A stretch of DNA of 64,000 nucleotides from Agelas oroides (GCA_949130485.1 OX422192.1:7789085-7853084), one strand, 5' to 3'; counted from the stretch's first letter, positions 41,601 through 54,800 are shown. A program made the numbers and translations. The notes: generated by a model from the sequence alone, not told the origin.

Positions 41601-43390
41601 TCAGTAGTAAGCGCAGCCTCTCAGTCCTGCTGTCACCCATAGAAACGGGTCGTACAACACGGAACAGCCCTAGCGCTAGCCCGCTGACTCGTCAGAAATT
41701 ATTTGCCTACATGTGCATGTGTCACGTATAGTAGCCGCGGCTGCTATTTGAGGGCGGCGTTTATATCGCTCAAAGCTCCTGATTGTGCGGCTACTATTCA
41801 AGGGTGGCGACTATTCGAGGGCGGGATCTATTCGAAGAAATACGGTAACTACTTGTTATGAACAGGTCAACAAGGCCCAATAGTCATGACAAATCTCTAA
41901 ATACATATCCTGGCATGCATACATACCTGTTTGTATTCAACTGTCTTGATTGGTTTTCCAAGAGGCATCCAACCATTGCTGTCCTGCACAAAAATAGCAT
42001 ATTCCAGCTAGCTGCTAACAAAGGTGGCACTCTTTATGGATAAATGCGTAACACATAAAAGGGTGCCCACCCCTTTCTTTGGTGAACATGTAACATGCTC
42101 CGCTCTTGGGCACTCTTTTTTTAGTAATTTAAGAATTACATTTCAATCACAAAAGTTGCATAAAGTGGCCCGTAGAATGTCACTGGCCATTCTGTCTGGA
42201 TTGTTTCTCTATGCACCATCTTCTTTAGGGACAAATGTAAAGTGTTGAAGATCTGTATAACACAGTCCACTAACCTTTACTTGTTTGAATTTCTTTCGGT
42301 TCTGTCTGTGTTGTTCCCTTGCAAGCTTTACAGTACTACTCAGCATGTCATGCCTTGCCGGCACCACCACTGGAATTATCCGTTCAGGAATTTTCCAATC
42401 ACTTGACAGAAAGATGCAAGCATGTGGGTGTACTGTATCTCCATTGTACAGTAACCCCAAGGTATTGAAGGAAGCTTCTTCCAAATCTTGGTCACTGCTT
42501 TTGGCTTCTGCAGAGGATCTGCAATTTGCATCATTGGACTGATTCTCAGGTACACCAGTTTCACTCAAATCAGATAAACCATCTCCGTCAGCCATGACTT
42601 CACCTGGATGATGAAGTGTACCAACCACTGGTGATGCGGGGCTTTGTGGTGATATGCACTCTTCTGGTACACGAAGAGGAGGTGAATTAGACACAGATCT
42701 CTTTTCCAAGCTTCCCATTAACTTCGGTTTCAGGTATCGTCTTTCATTTTCCATCAGAACAGCTACACAGGCTCTTGCATTTAAACTAGCCATCCTCTTC
42801 ACATACCCACTTGAATCAATATTTTTTGAAGAGAGAGATGTGGTTGAGGGTGGAGGCAGCCTCTTTGCAAGGGAAGTAACCTTTCGCTTGCAATCAACTA
42901 GGTTAACAGTGGGCTCCATCAACTTTGGAGAGCCCACCCGTGGAGAACGGCCTTCCAATTTGATATCGGATAATGGAGACATTGGGCAATCTTCTGAAGT
43001 TTCTGATGGTTGTCGCTTGGCAGTTCCATTGTGCATGTTAGGGACAGCTTCCAAAGTGGAACTGCACACATCAGGATAAGGGGTTTCACTGCTGATACAG
43101 ACAGAGTGGTCGACAAGGCTGCTTTCACCATGCCCAGGAACCAAATTGCCCCCACTTCTTGCTGGAGAAGAGGGAGGACTTTCACTCAGCAAGAAGTGGA
43201 GGGCAAGTTGGGCATTCAAGCTGGCTACCCTACGGATATGATCTCCAGGGGCTCCATTTGTTCTCGGTTCTGCCATCTTCTCACTAATGAAATTGCAGTC
43301 TGTGTTGCTCAATTTTTCTTCAACCCCCCGCATCTTCTTTACAACAGGAATTCCTTCAGGAAAATGGGTGGCCTTTCTTTTGTGATCCAT
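35604..43390 (-). CDS. BAHD1: BAHD1 homologue (BAH-domain heterochromatin factor)
   Basis: Six coding exons: 42275-43390, 37812-37865, 37640-37727, 37161-37237, 35930-36021, 35604-35790; 537 aa, phases agree. Human BAHD1 is 780 aa. In vertebrates BAHD1 builds silent chromatin and its BAH domain reads H3K27me3. Exon 1 encodes a disordered Ser/Pro-rich N-terminal part with two related motifs (RRVASLNAQ and KRMASLNAR). The small exons make the BAH domain: [26 protein letters not shown], then [35 protein letters not shown] and [11 protein letters not shown], strongly like the human C-terminus. The last exon ends [17 protein letters not shown]. Start chosen at ATG 43390 (GTGATGG context) after a probable 5'-UTR acceptor at about 43461; earlier in-frame ATGs at 43414 and 43408 have weaker context. 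Intron 1 is 4.4 kb and full of MITEs. It is convergent with the JARID2-like gene. Confidence 0.88.
36457..36835. mobile_element. TACAGTGGAACC MITE, copy 2
   Basis: TATAGTGGAACCCTGCTCCA at the left and GAGGGGTTCCACTGTA at the right. Inner CGGACACTCCGTTTGGTCTC words resemble the copy at 20510-20688. In the BAHD1 intron 36022-37160. Confidence 0.65.
39758..40322. mobile_element. Largest long inverted repeat of the TAGCCTCGTTCCCAGG family
   Basis: Arms of about 75 bp (39758-39832, 40245-40322): TAGCCTCGTTCCCAGGTGCG, then AGAAAGAGCGCCTGGTACAC and GTTTGCGCATGCGC. The 410-bp centre is unique. In BAHD1 intron 1. Confidence 0.8.
40493..40529. repeat. (GTAT)n microsatellite
   Basis: About six to seven uninterrupted GTAT units, followed by imperfect GTATGTACACGTGTG units. 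In BAHD1 intron 1. Confidence 0.85.
41452..41847. mobile_element. TACCGTATTTCTTC element
   Basis: TACCGTATTTCTTC(A/G)A and the complementary right end TTCGAAGAAATACGGTA enclose 396 bp in which GCGGCTACTATTCGAGGGCG is repeated four or five times. Probable non-autonomous DNA transposon; no ORF. Confidence 0.7.
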
Positions 43391-43460
43391 CACATGAGTA
43401 CTGCACATCAACATTGGCACTCAGGCAATAGCGACGTTTCTCGATCCCAACTATTGAAGT

Positions 43461-46400
43461 ACTGAAATAGACGTCAACAGACCTGCATGCATGCAAGAGA
43501 AAAGATGGGGGCAGTATAGAGACATAACCATACACAGCGTAAAAAAAATCACACCGTGGCCGTCAGTCACGAATTACTATACCTGACACTCGCCGTCAAA
43601 GTACCCTGATTATGCTAAGCTAAGTACTATATAGCTATTCGAGAACAATTTACCCTGGTTGTTTAACAACACAGCCTGGTGAATTGGCGGTTAGTGGCCA
43701 GGAGATTTGAGTTGACATGTGGCTCAACTCACGGTCCGCGGCGGCTTTCGTCAGGCGAAAGCGATCTACAACCTACTTGACCGCGACTCAACTCAACGGG
43801 GCCCAATGGCGGCGGACGCCGACAGGGGCAGGGAAGTCTTGACCGTCTCGGTAACCCTCCCCCCGTTTGACCTAGATCACTTTGACGCCGAGTAATGAAC
43901 GCGGGTCGGTCAACGACAGATCCGTACACAGTGTTGACTTGTCTACCTTCGGCGTCGTAAATACAGCGGGTCCGCGGGATCTTGAAAGGGAGCGTGAATA
44001 ACACCCGAGTAGAAATAAAACATCGAGTATAACCAAGAGCGGCACAAACACGACACGTCTGAGTGCTTTCCGTGTTGCGTAATTCAACCGGAAATTAAAG
44101 GCCTCCGTACACGGACAATGTGTTGCTCGTATACGGAGGAGGTTTTAATTATCAGGGGCAGTTAATTAAAGAAGGGGCGGTTTCGTACGCTCGGCTGAAA
44201 ACTAAGGTAGCAAGAATGTCCAACGGCTGTGCATCGAACGAGTGTCCAGGTACGCTTTGCCGCTACTTTTGCAAACACGGTAAAATAAACATAACTATTT
44301 AAATCCGCGCTGGTTGCACAAGCGATTAAACTGGCCGTGGGCTTGAAGGCAGGCAGTGGGTGCGAAACTAATTTAGTGTTAGTCAAAGGCGGATGTCACT
44401 GGACCTTAGCTCTCTGTCAAAGGATAAGCTCTGTAAGGTCCATGCAATAATCGCGAAGGAACTACAGACGTGCCTGTGGTCACAACTCCACGTACGCGTG
44501 AATGTGTTCCACTGCCCCCGCAGTTAGCATCTCAGTAAAGTGCACCCTATGCAAGTGATCTTTGCATGCAACGGAAAGTTTTAAGACATTCTATTCCTGA
44601 TGTATGCTGGAGCTGTACACGTTTACCAAGGTTGGAGTCATCCCACAACATTTGCGTCAAACTTGAATCACTCTCCATGCAGGTGTGTCTGAATGTAAAT
44701 CTGAAAAAAACAATCTGAAAAACAGCGTCTATAGATTGTGAGTACTACAACTTTGTTGAGTAGACTGGTAAAATGATGAAAGTAGGAAAAGGGGGAAAAA
44801 AGAGATGATTCCTATCAATTGTTATTATCATACGATCCACTGCAACTGTACTCATAGATAAAAAGGAAACTTGATGCTGTTCAAACTTCTTGTGCAATCC
44901 ACAACGCCACCATTAGTGATTCTGAAAGATTGACATTTTTGAAAGTAGCAGCTTTTGCTGTTGGTACTGTGAGCAACCAGTCCACATCAAACAAATTCCA
45001 AATTGCTGTTCTTTGCATTAAAAAAGTGTCAGTTGTCCAAAGCTCATTGGTTCTAGCACCTGCAAGTTCTTAATTTTCAGAATTCAGTAAATATTAAAAA
45101 TCTGTTGTAATTTCATGTCACTACAAATCACAATGACCAACAGTGATCAGTTGATAGAGCTCACTGGGAGTTCTTTTTTGTCGGTACCTATTTGAATAGC
45201 AGGGGCCTGCAGTTTCTAACAGCTAGCTAGCTGTCAAAAAAAAAGAGGAGTTTCTGGAATGCCACAAGTTGGTGATTCACTCGTGCAGCATATATATAGT
45301 AAGTAACTCCCAGGGGAGTTCAAACGGTACTTCTTCACATGCAGTGTTTGCGCACATACAACCTGCAACACACAGTTTTCATCAAGTACATGGTCAAGAA
45401 ACTTTATAGTACAGTGATTGGCTGAGTCAAAGTCATTCTGGGTCTACAGCTGTCCTGTAAAATACAGCTTGGTTTAACATCATAGTATAAGCCTTGCATC
45501 ACAATTGTCTATGTGTGCACTGACAAGAAATTTGGATCCTGGATGGTAGCCTGCCAGAATACAGCTGTTGTCACTGCAGGATATCTGCACTTCAAAGAGA
45601 AGGGTTTCGTCCAGTTATGCTATTTAGTGGTAGTTGAAGCGTGACTTATGTGTCAACTTCCTGTAACTACACTTTGTACAATGAGTGCCATTGAGTGGTG
45701 GTAACTAATCCTGAGTTTTTGGAATGGTAGTCAAAATGCCGGACTGTGTCAGACACCTGGCTTGGCCACTTTCAACCAGTGTTTAGTCAGAGCCACGTAC
45801 ATGTGCAAGGTACAATCTCACTGACATCTCCCATATATCCAATCAATCCAAACTTGGTGCCAGTGAGTTCAAAGGAGTGGAGTAGCTGTGAGTCTGGCTG
45901 TCCGTAGGGGACATCACACTCCCGCGTACCTCTAAGCTTTGTGTATTCCAGATGCGGTGTTCGCCCGCCATTCTCACAGACTTTACAAGTACGCATGTAT
46001 GGCCCGGCCGCGCCACTTGTTCAGTGGTCATGTGACTCTGTTAAAAACTCAATACACAACTAAACACAGCTATGAAACTTACCGCCGCAGTGGTCTTATG
46101 AATCCTATGCTCCACTCAACAATGAAATCGTTTATACAGCTGAGACGCAAGCACCATCCTCTATCCCGATATAAATCTACGGTTTCCTAGTCCTGGCCAG
46201 GGCGGACCAGCGAGGCTCCGAGTCGGCTGAAGGTTTGTCTGTCACTGACTCTGGGTACCTTATACACAGCTATATCCGAAGAGACAGTGCCGAATAACCA
46301 AATCTGTTCAGAAGAACGTAGGTCGCATTTGGTATGGCTAAAAATGGGCGTCAACGGCTGCACGCGGTTTTCTTGCGTGGGAGCGGCGCTAGCAATTTAA

Positions 46401-46508
46401 TCAACACGTAATAAGGTCTCGAGATCGATCTGGAATGCGTACTGCTGTACGTTTCAGTGTAACAAGGCCTCAAGGAAGCTCGGCTATTTACGGTGAATGT
46501 GGTGAACC
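43461..46508. other. Intergenic interval between divergent BAHD1 and TACO1
   Basis: No recognised gene. 43730-44060 is a GC- and CpG-rich island, probably the BAHD1 promoter or 5'-UTR region; a 91-codon minus-strand frame there resembles nothing I know. 44216-44250 and 44393-44440 contain ATG-initiated stretches followed by GT, which could be first exons but have no homology. 45787-46031 (-) carries a short Cys-containing frame (RTCKVCENGG) without a recognisable partner. The rest looks A+T-rich and non-coding. Confidence 0.4.
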
Positions 46509-49500
46509 ATGTCGTGGACCACTTGCGGATCCAGAGTAACGACAAAAGAGATATCTGTTCTAATTAATGCACGACTCGCCTGTGTAAGTCCAGTGACAAT
46601 GGCTGTCCATAGAAATCAATCATCGGTGCTGCCTGCCTGCTTGGTGCATACTGCATCGCAGAATCAGGCAGGCCACAACAAGTGGTCAAAAATCAAGAGA
46701 AAGAAAGCAGTAGTGGACATGGAAAGAAGCAAATATACAGGGAAAATGGCAGCAATGATTGCTTCAGCGGTACGCACAGGTGGAAGCTGTGATCCTGAAA
46801 TGAATGTTCGTCTTGCAAGTATAATTTCCCAAGCAAGAAGTGCTGGCATTCCTAAAGGTAACATAGAGAATGCCATTCGTGTTGGGAATAGTAAGCAGGC
46901 GGCCAATCATAAAGCAGCTGAGCCTGTTCTTTATGAGGGAAGAGGTCCAAGTGGCTATTTTCTGCTAATTGAGACTCTTACTGAAAACAAAAAACGTACA
47001 AGGCCTGAAATCAGGCATATTTTGGAAAAACATGGGTGAGTACACTTGTACAGCTTTTTCCTCTTTGTCTGTGTAGTAAACTTGATACGCCATCTGGTAT
47101 GTGATATCAATTGAAAGCCCCACAGGTAACCATTTATATGGCTGTTTAAACATTGGCATTCAGTACATGCTAGAAATACCATTGCCTTAGAAACCACAAT
47201 CTCCTTGTATACTGATATATTAGCCTCGTTCCCAGGCCTCCCCCATTTTTTTTGTTCTTCGGTTTGCGTTCAGTATAATACACGGAAGCGGAAGAGTGGC
47301 GAAAAACTGTTTTTCACCGCTCTTCCGCTTCCGTGGGGAGGCCTGCATGGGAATGAGGCTACTGATATATGATAACTGTTCACCCACTAAGTTATGCCAA
47401 GTCCACTCCCTGTGTAGTTTGGTGGATATCACTTGTTCTTGGTTGCATTGCCAAGTATTTCTCCACATAGTTGTTACACAACAAATACTGCAACAGATGT
47501 ACTAGGGACTCACATGTGCCTATCACTTAGCTGTGCCTCAGTGCATATCTGTGTCTGATTTTAAGGTAATTGTCCTAGGTATTGGCTAGGCAGCTACTAT
47601 GCTTTTGCCATATACACTTCGCACCTACACCAGTGGCGTAGCCAGTACACAGCCGATGCTAGGGCACAGCATGGGCACAGTACGTTTGTGGGAATTTCAG
47701 CACAAAACGAAGGAACAAACTTGGGGGGTGTGGGGGGATGCTCCCCCAGAAAATTTTGGAATTTTTGAGCTTACCAGGTCAGTTCTGAGGCTATTTCAGG
47801 CCATACCGTCGCCTTGAATCAGGAGCATTCCCACTATGCCGGATTTGTGCGCAGTGAAAAGTCGCTTCATTACTCACGGCAAACTCGCGTGCAGTGAGAT
47901 CAGGGGAGCGCACGAGACGTCGTTATAATAACAGTAAGTCTCGCACGCTCCCCTGATCCCACTGCACGCGATTTCTGAGGATACAGATAGCTATCTGCAC
48001 TGCTAGATTAAATGATTAGCACCCGATCGCGGTCGACAACGGCACTTTCGGCGTCGATAATTTGCAAGCGTGCCTGCAGTTGGTGGGGCACAGCCTCCAG
48101 TTACTGGGGCACGTGCCCCAGTGTGCCCCAGCTTGGCTACGCCACTGACCTACACACTTACTGTACTGCTTATCTTTGACCTTTAAAACAAGATTCATAC
48201 TCACCCGAAGAAGACAACATTGGTCGAAATGTTAATTTTGCCCCAGAGATATCTGCACCATGTTTGGACCTTGTTTTGCTGAATAAACATTAATTAGTCC
48301 AGAACCAAGTAAGCCAGTCGTTATGTAGGACTCCCTCCACACTCCTCCAAGATTCACACTCAAGGCTCCTGTACGGATCTTCAGCAATTAGTACACGCAA
48401 CAATGCCCAATCCTTCACCACATCTCAATGGAAACCTTAGGCAGTCAATCGGACTGCGTATGCAGAGTTTTCATTCAGTCTTTTTTCAGCCAAAAAACTG
48501 TGAAATCAGTATACGCGTCAAATCAATGATGCTAACCAAACAATCTGTGTTTCTGTTCTGCTGTCTTTAAGCAGCCGGGCTTGTCTGTCACGCACACACA
48601 TTGTCAGAGTAACTGTGGCAGCTTTGAACAATGCTCAGCAGTCAGAAATCTCTAGTACTGCAAGTGAGAATGCGGTGTGGGCTTGGGCACACAAGGCATA
48701 CCTAATCATGTATATTGATGCAGTCACACCATCAACAAAAATATGTCTGTTATGTGGGATAGTTCCATATTGGTAAGCCTAGGGCTCTCTGAGAGAGTTT
48801 GAACTCTTGTAGTCGTGGCAAAACATTTGACTCATTATTTATTCTTTTAAGGCCTGAATTACAGGTGTCTCTGGACTACACTTGTATTACTAGTGATCTG
48901 GTAAGGAAAGCTGGCTGAGACATAAATTGTTACTTTTAAACCAAACGTTACACAAAGCCCCACAAAGGCATACTGAGGTACATTAATACACATTTGTAGA
49001 CTAATCTGTTGTGTTTGCATACTTGATGCCTACACGATAGATTTAAGTACACATCACCTCTTGCAATTACATCACATGCATGGTTCAGCAATCATGAACA
49101 TCAGGAGCGAATGCTTTTGTCTTGGGATTGCGCAGTTTCATTATTGCCTCGAACCAAGGCTTTTCATTCTGGGGGGATTTACTTTGCAACTTTGGAGAAA
49201 TCCAGAAACAGAAAGCCAAGGGTTGTGGCTACAGTTTTATTGTCATTTCCTATCATCACTTCTCCCCATTTTATCACTTGTTACCCGTATTTAGTTTCGT
49301 AAGTTTGGTTGGTGAACAAATCGTAGTTAGTTTCGTAAGTTTGGTTGGTAAACAAATCGTAGTTCCCTTTTCTTTGCTGCAACAGTTTGCATAGCAGGAC
49401 AGAGTAATAAAAGCTTGTGTACCCACACTTATCTTTACAGAGGTACATTAGGAGCCCCTGGTTCTTCTTTGTTCATGTTTGAACACAAAGTTGTGATCCG

Positions 49501-49855
49501 TGTCCCAAGAGAAGAAGTACTGCAGTCCGCCTACAGTGATCCATTGGAGCTGGCCATTGAAGTTGGAGCAGAAGATGTGATTATGTCAAGCACGTCAGAT
49601 GAAGGTGGGAGTGACTGTGAAGATGACTGTTACCAGTTCAAGTGTGAACCCAGTGAAATGAAGTTTGTCTCAGACGCTGTGACAAAGATGGGTTTAACTG
49701 TATCTTCCTCTACTTTGGAGTACATTCCAAAGAGTTACGTTCCTTTGGATGAGAAATTGTACCACAAGGCTATAAGGCTCGTTGACCTTTTGACTGAGAA
49801 CCTGGATGTGATGGAAGTGTATGATAACTTTACACTGCAGACAAGTGGTGTCTAG
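46509..49855 (+). CDS. TACO1: TACO1/YebC-family translational activator (mitochondrial)
   Basis: Two exons: 46509-47035 and 49441-49855. The phase-2 junction (CATGG|GTGAGT, acceptor TTTACAG) restores the family's HGG turn. About 313 aa; human TACO1 is 297. It helps mitochondrial ribosomes translate the COX1 mRNA, and bacterial YebC relatives relieve ribosome stalling. Seen: AGHNKWSKIKRKKAVVDMER, the family hallmark; VLYEGRGPSGYFLLIETL; RPEIRHILEKHGG; then AIEVGAEDV, an acidic loop, YQFKCEP and LEYIPKSYVPL, ending in VMEVYDNF. An inner ATG at 46599 has a better context (ACAATGG) and would still leave a 28-residue presequence. Either start gives a plausible mitochondrial targeting peptide. The intron (2.4 kb) holds a hairpin MITE and a GTGGCGTAGCCA element. 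Confidence 0.93.
47221..47365. mobile_element. TAGCCTCGTTCCCAGGCC element with CTTCCGCTTCCG core
   Basis: TAGCCTCGTTCCCAGGCCTC and GAGGCCTGCATGGGAATGAG bound 145 bp. An inner palindrome pairs GGAAGCGGAAGAGTGGCGAA with its complement. A truncated cousin starts at 54333. In the TACO1 intron. Confidence 0.75.
47631..48147. mobile_element. CAGTGGCGTAGCCAG element
   Basis: CAGTGGCGTAGCCAGTACAC at the left; right end CTTGGCTACGCCACTG is complementary. Flanked internally by G-rich (GGGGGGTGTGGGGGGATG) and GGGGCACGTGCCCC segments. This terminus is a widespread hAT-type MITE signature (family knowledge). A separate inner palindrome at about 47884-47973 pairs CAGTGAGATCAGGGGAGCG. Confidence 0.7.
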
Positions 49856-51891
49856 CATGCACTTATGATGCTAGAGATGCAATGTATGTTTAATACCTAC
49901 TCTAGAATAGTAGACATTCCATTTGGAAGTTAATGTGCATTTGATCACTTGTCTCTATATAGCCATGCTTGCTTCTGCGGATTCCGGGGCAGTGCTTTGC
50001 TGTTTTATTGACCAAACTCTCACTACGTCTTGGTCCAATCTGGACCTTCTTCAGGGGTATAATAACAACTGGAGTACTGGTGCACAATGCAAGGTGGTGT
50101 CAGCCTAACATCATGACTTTAACCTATCTTATACCACCGTCTTCGACCCGAGATACATGCTCTTAAGGGTTCTGCACTACAAATATGTGCTTGCTATAAG
50201 TTTTACCAAAGTGACTAGTACTGGCAATACTGCAGCACAATGTGCCAATGATTTTGTCTACTATTGGCATTGTAACATTATTGTCTAACTATCATCTATT
50301 AATTGTCTTTTTAGCAATATTGTCTACAAAACTATTCATGTCTGACCTTGTGCGCCACTGCTAATTCAGACTCATGATAATACCAGCCTTAGTTCAGCAA
50401 TATGTTCTGGTATGAAGGTATTCATCAGTTTGCGAAATGTGCTAAGTGTTAATTGGTAGTGTTATGGATTTCTAAATATGGTCATAATGCATGCTTGAGT
50501 GCTCACTGTGTCAACAGTTGTTGATGTCATTACCAGCCCACATTTGACACCTGTGGTAGCTAATTGTTCTGCAAGGTGGTACAGCAATGACATGTTGAAC
50601 CAGATCTTGATCTCTGATAAAGGACTGCCACCTAGATGTTATACAGTCACTGTGTGTGATATGCATTTTTGACCAATAGCCAGCGTCATCAGCTGCACTG
50701 GGATGTGACCAGATGGGGACTGCTATGTGAGTGAAGCACAACTACCAATCTAAATATAGTGGTGTGTTTCAGCCACTGTGAAATAAACTGTGGCTTGTAG
50801 TTTACCAATTTGGTGCCCAAATAATGATATTCATAGCTTGCTGTGCATTAAATGGAAAGTGATCGTTAGTCCTGTTGCCTTGATTGCTTTACTCTTAGGG
50901 TCTGGCCATGTGAGACTGCACTCCTGCCCGATAGGTCTTCTATCAGTGAAACATGAAATACAAAATCCTTGTTATCCTCCCTAACCCTGACCATTAATTT
51001 TCTAAAACCATTACTGGTCACCAGACTGCCACTAGTCAAAGTTACATAGCTACTTATGTAACAAGAGTTAATATCAATTTTTGATTGCAGTGGTGTATGT
51101 TGGATGTATACTGTATTGTCCTGCGCAAGCACCTACTTAAAATAGTTTTGTGGTTGTGGGGTTCTCAGTGTAACCCAAAATGTACAAGATCGTGGGAGAG
51201 CCTGAGCAGCACTATGGAACAGCAGCATCATTTGGCTAGCTTAGGCTTCACCAGTACCATGAATATCACAGTGTCCATAGCTATATGTCCATAGCTATTG
51301 TCACTCTACTATCTGTGAGCAACCCATGGATGTACAAGTCCTTACGCGAGATGGCTTGGAAAAATTGTCATTAAAAGCAGAAAATATCTTGCTATGATAC
51401 ATTATTCCTTAATTTCCCTATAGGTTATATGTACCACGGTAAAGGCTTAGCCAGTGGTCTGTTCATATACATGTAGTGTCTCTGTTGATTACTCAAATCT
51501 ATTACTTTCGCTTCACTCCATGATACAGTCTGTGACAGTGTTAACAATGACTACAGATAAAAAAGTGACATCCTACAAAATCAGAGCTCACAAAGCACAA
51601 ATTCCTAGAGTAAATGTTGTATCAAAAATATTGCAAGTACATGGTAGCTGATAGGGTTTAAATTGATTCTAGGCATAACACTCGGATATAACTGATAACT
51701 GTTTTTATACAGAGTGTGTGTATCTTATCCAACAAGGTTGTAGTTTCTAAACATTGTGCTGCGATACATGATAAATGCAAAGAAAAAAGTCAAAAGCTAA
51801 AATTATAAGGCAAACCAATACAACGTGGTTTGTATGCATGATATTATGGAGCTTTTAGCCCGTGAACTTCCTGACAGGATGGAACTTGAAA
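49856..51891. other. Convergent intergenic interval TACO1/MAP4K
   Basis: No coding exon recognised on either strand. An AATAAA lies at about 50779 on the + strand, far for TACO1 polyadenylation. Only short unconserved frames and no clear repeat ends were seen. Confidence 0.4.
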
Positions 51892-54800
51892 CTACTGAGA
51901 TTCTTCTGAAACTAGAATATAAATATTACTGGGTGCTGTGGTGTCATCTGAAGGGCGCGTCTCGATTATGATTGTCCTGGTGGAAAGATCACAACGTTAA
52001 CATTTCTGCCAACAGCATACCACTTGTAGCTACTTGTCGACAACTTCAAGTAATTGTGTTGTACAGTGGTTCTTGCAGAACTACAATCCAACCACAACAT
52101 GCTAATACATGGCTGACATTAACTGCTACATTGCCGACTTCCTTGTGCAGGGCAAATGCTACTGCATGAACAACCAACAAACCACATCTCCCACAATATT
52201 AAAAGTAAGCCTATACAACAGGTACTTAAATAGTGTGGTACCACAGTGCAGTGACTAAAGCCCAGATTGGAACATTGCTAGTGTCTTGGGAGAACATTTC
52301 TGTGCCAGTAGCATGCAATCCGTTTTGAGAGGTTCTTGAACTCACACTATAGAAGAGTTATGACTGCAGTTTTGGCTAGTCTTGGTCACAGATGCTAATG
52401 AGATTAGATATTGGCCTAAACTAGTGCAGGTTAGGCTGAAAACGCAATCGTGCAGTACGAAATTCGAACAGCTTTCTTGCATATTTTAACCTGGCATGTC
52501 ATAATCCAAAGCAAGAGCGCATAAGAACAGGTGGCTGGAGTAAGAGCGTGTAACTCCATAAAATTTGAAACCAGTCAGAATTTCCTGCCAGTACTAAAAA
52601 TAGTAACATGTACTGCGCATGCTGCGTAGACATAAGCCATTGTTGCTAAGCACATGACCAGGTGTTCGCATGGTTCAATAAATAATTTTGACCGGACTAG
52701 GAGCTTCTATCGGAATTATACGCTCTTACTCAAGCCGCCTGTTCTCATGTGCTCTTGTCCGAACCTATATAGCATTGATAGCGATACTGAAGAACCTCTC
52801 AGACTAAAAGTGGTATGCCCACTGAGAAGCCCTCCTTCCATGATCATTACAATATTTAACACTCCCAATTGACTTCTCACCCATGAGAGCCCAGTAAATG
52901 AAACACTTTCGACCCATCTGCAACTTCAGCAGTCACCTGCAGAAAAAGAGCACATCACCTCAAATGAGTGTGAGTGACTATACATTCTGGTTAGTGTACA
53001 AAGCTGGGTTCCAGGAGTGGAGATCACTTTGCAAGTTCTCCAGATCAGTCTTCACTGTCACTGACCGGATCACTCAAACTTCTCATTCCTCAAACGCACT
53101 TGAGGAATGAAGAGTTTGAGTGATCTGTTCAATGAAGACTGCTCTGGGGAACTTGCAAAAGCGATTTCCACTCATGTAACGGAAATGTTCACAGTCTTCA
53201 CTCCGAAAGAATGGCGGTTTGGAATTTGAACTAGCGTAAACTTATCTGTCTATAAGGAGTAGTTGTCTTACCTGCTGTGTGACAAGTGATTTGCCCTGCA
53301 TGCCATGCTTGTGGAAACTCAGCACACAGTTTGATAAGTACACTGCAATAGAACATCACACTTGGAAGTGAACAGATTGGATCATCACACTAGCCACAAA
53401 ACTTCAACAAAAGTGGATGATCATTAACTAAACACAATTTTAGCAACAGTGCAAAACTCATTACAGTTTCATCACACACAAGACGCATGCATGCATGTAT
53501 ATACCTGTATACCTGGGTGTTGAGTACTCACCCATGTGTTCCGATTTCTTTTCAAACATGAGCTGAGATGCCTGGAGAGAGCCTGGCTTTAGCTTCCCGG
53601 AACGATCAACAAACTTTGCATAGCCTGGGTCACACAGTGTCAAGGACTACATACAACCACCCATAGTTATGTACATGTACACGAGCCTTTTCCGCAGTCT
53701 CCCTCCCAACCTGAGAACATGGCTACAAGTCACTATGAGGATTACCATGAATACCTCAAATTGGATGGTTATGAGAGAAAGTGAGATGCTGATTTGCAGA
53801 CCAAGCATGGAGAGATGTGGCACAATAGTTGTGGTAAGATCACTCATGCTTGGTCTATCGATCAAGGAAGTTCGTTGTAACAATATTGTTGCAAGCTTCC
53901 TTCATTAATCATGCTTAGTCTAACCACCTGAAGACTCCTAATGTGAACAATGCCAAGTGCAAAGTAGCCAAGGCTTCAGATGATCAAAGTACGGAACTTA
54001 CACTATACTTCAGAAGACTAAACTTGCAACCAAATACTGTACATGGAGATCAGGAAATACCATCTTACTAAGTACAATAATGAAACAGCATACAGCTGTA
54101 CACACATGTAGAGGCACAAATTAGGCATGAAATCATGTAAAACTGGCAGATGATTCTAGATTCAGCAGTGAGCGACAAAGGTGGTATAGCTAGTAAGGAG
54201 GAGGCAATTATAGTCAGCAGTGGACCCACAACAGGACCTGCCTGGGCACTGACTTCTCATGTCCACGTCATTGATTAAAGCTACCATTTCATAACTGTAT
54301 TACATGAATAATGTGTGTTATACAGGGGGTAGGTAGCCTCGTTCCCAGGCTTCCCCCGTTTTTATCTTCCGTTTGCGTTCACAATAATACACGGGAGTGG
54401 AAGACCGGTTTTAGACCAGTAGGTAGTCCTAAAAAAAAAAACGGCTGCATTGATCAACCACTGAATACACTTTTCAGCAGTGTTGTTTTAGTTTAATGCT
54501 TGACTAGTAGCTTAGTGTTAGTGTAATTAGGCTACACATTCAAATTGTTAGTTTAGTTTTAGCCTCAATTACTTTAGTTAACTAAAACAGCTCTGAATGC
54601 GTTAGAGCCCTTGTTCTCAGACCACTGCTCACGTATTCTTTTATGCAGTGTGAACTACTGTATGCGTAGCCTCGTTCCCAGGCTCTGGTACACCCACGCA
54701 CAAGAGCCTGGGAATGAGGCTACTGTCAGTGTTAATACACAGGTGAGGATACGGTCTAATCCAATGAAGATAGTGTCCTTTTCCAGCTGCTGCACACAGA

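Noticed and set aside
43010..43465. 151-codon + strand ORF
   Set aside because: Antisense shadow of BAHD1 exon 1.
43740..44000. Ribosomal RNA fragment
   Set aside because: GC-rich, but I could not match it to conserved 18S, 5.8S or 28S blocks.
44216..44250. First exon of an extra + strand gene (MSNGCASNECP)
   Set aside because: Only a dozen codons and a GTACGC donor; no downstream exon or homology found.
52760..52800. Terminal MAP4K exon near 52795
   Set aside because: Frame gives no CNH-like residues; the exon 51892-51976 with IIIETRPSDD is clearly the correct 3' end.
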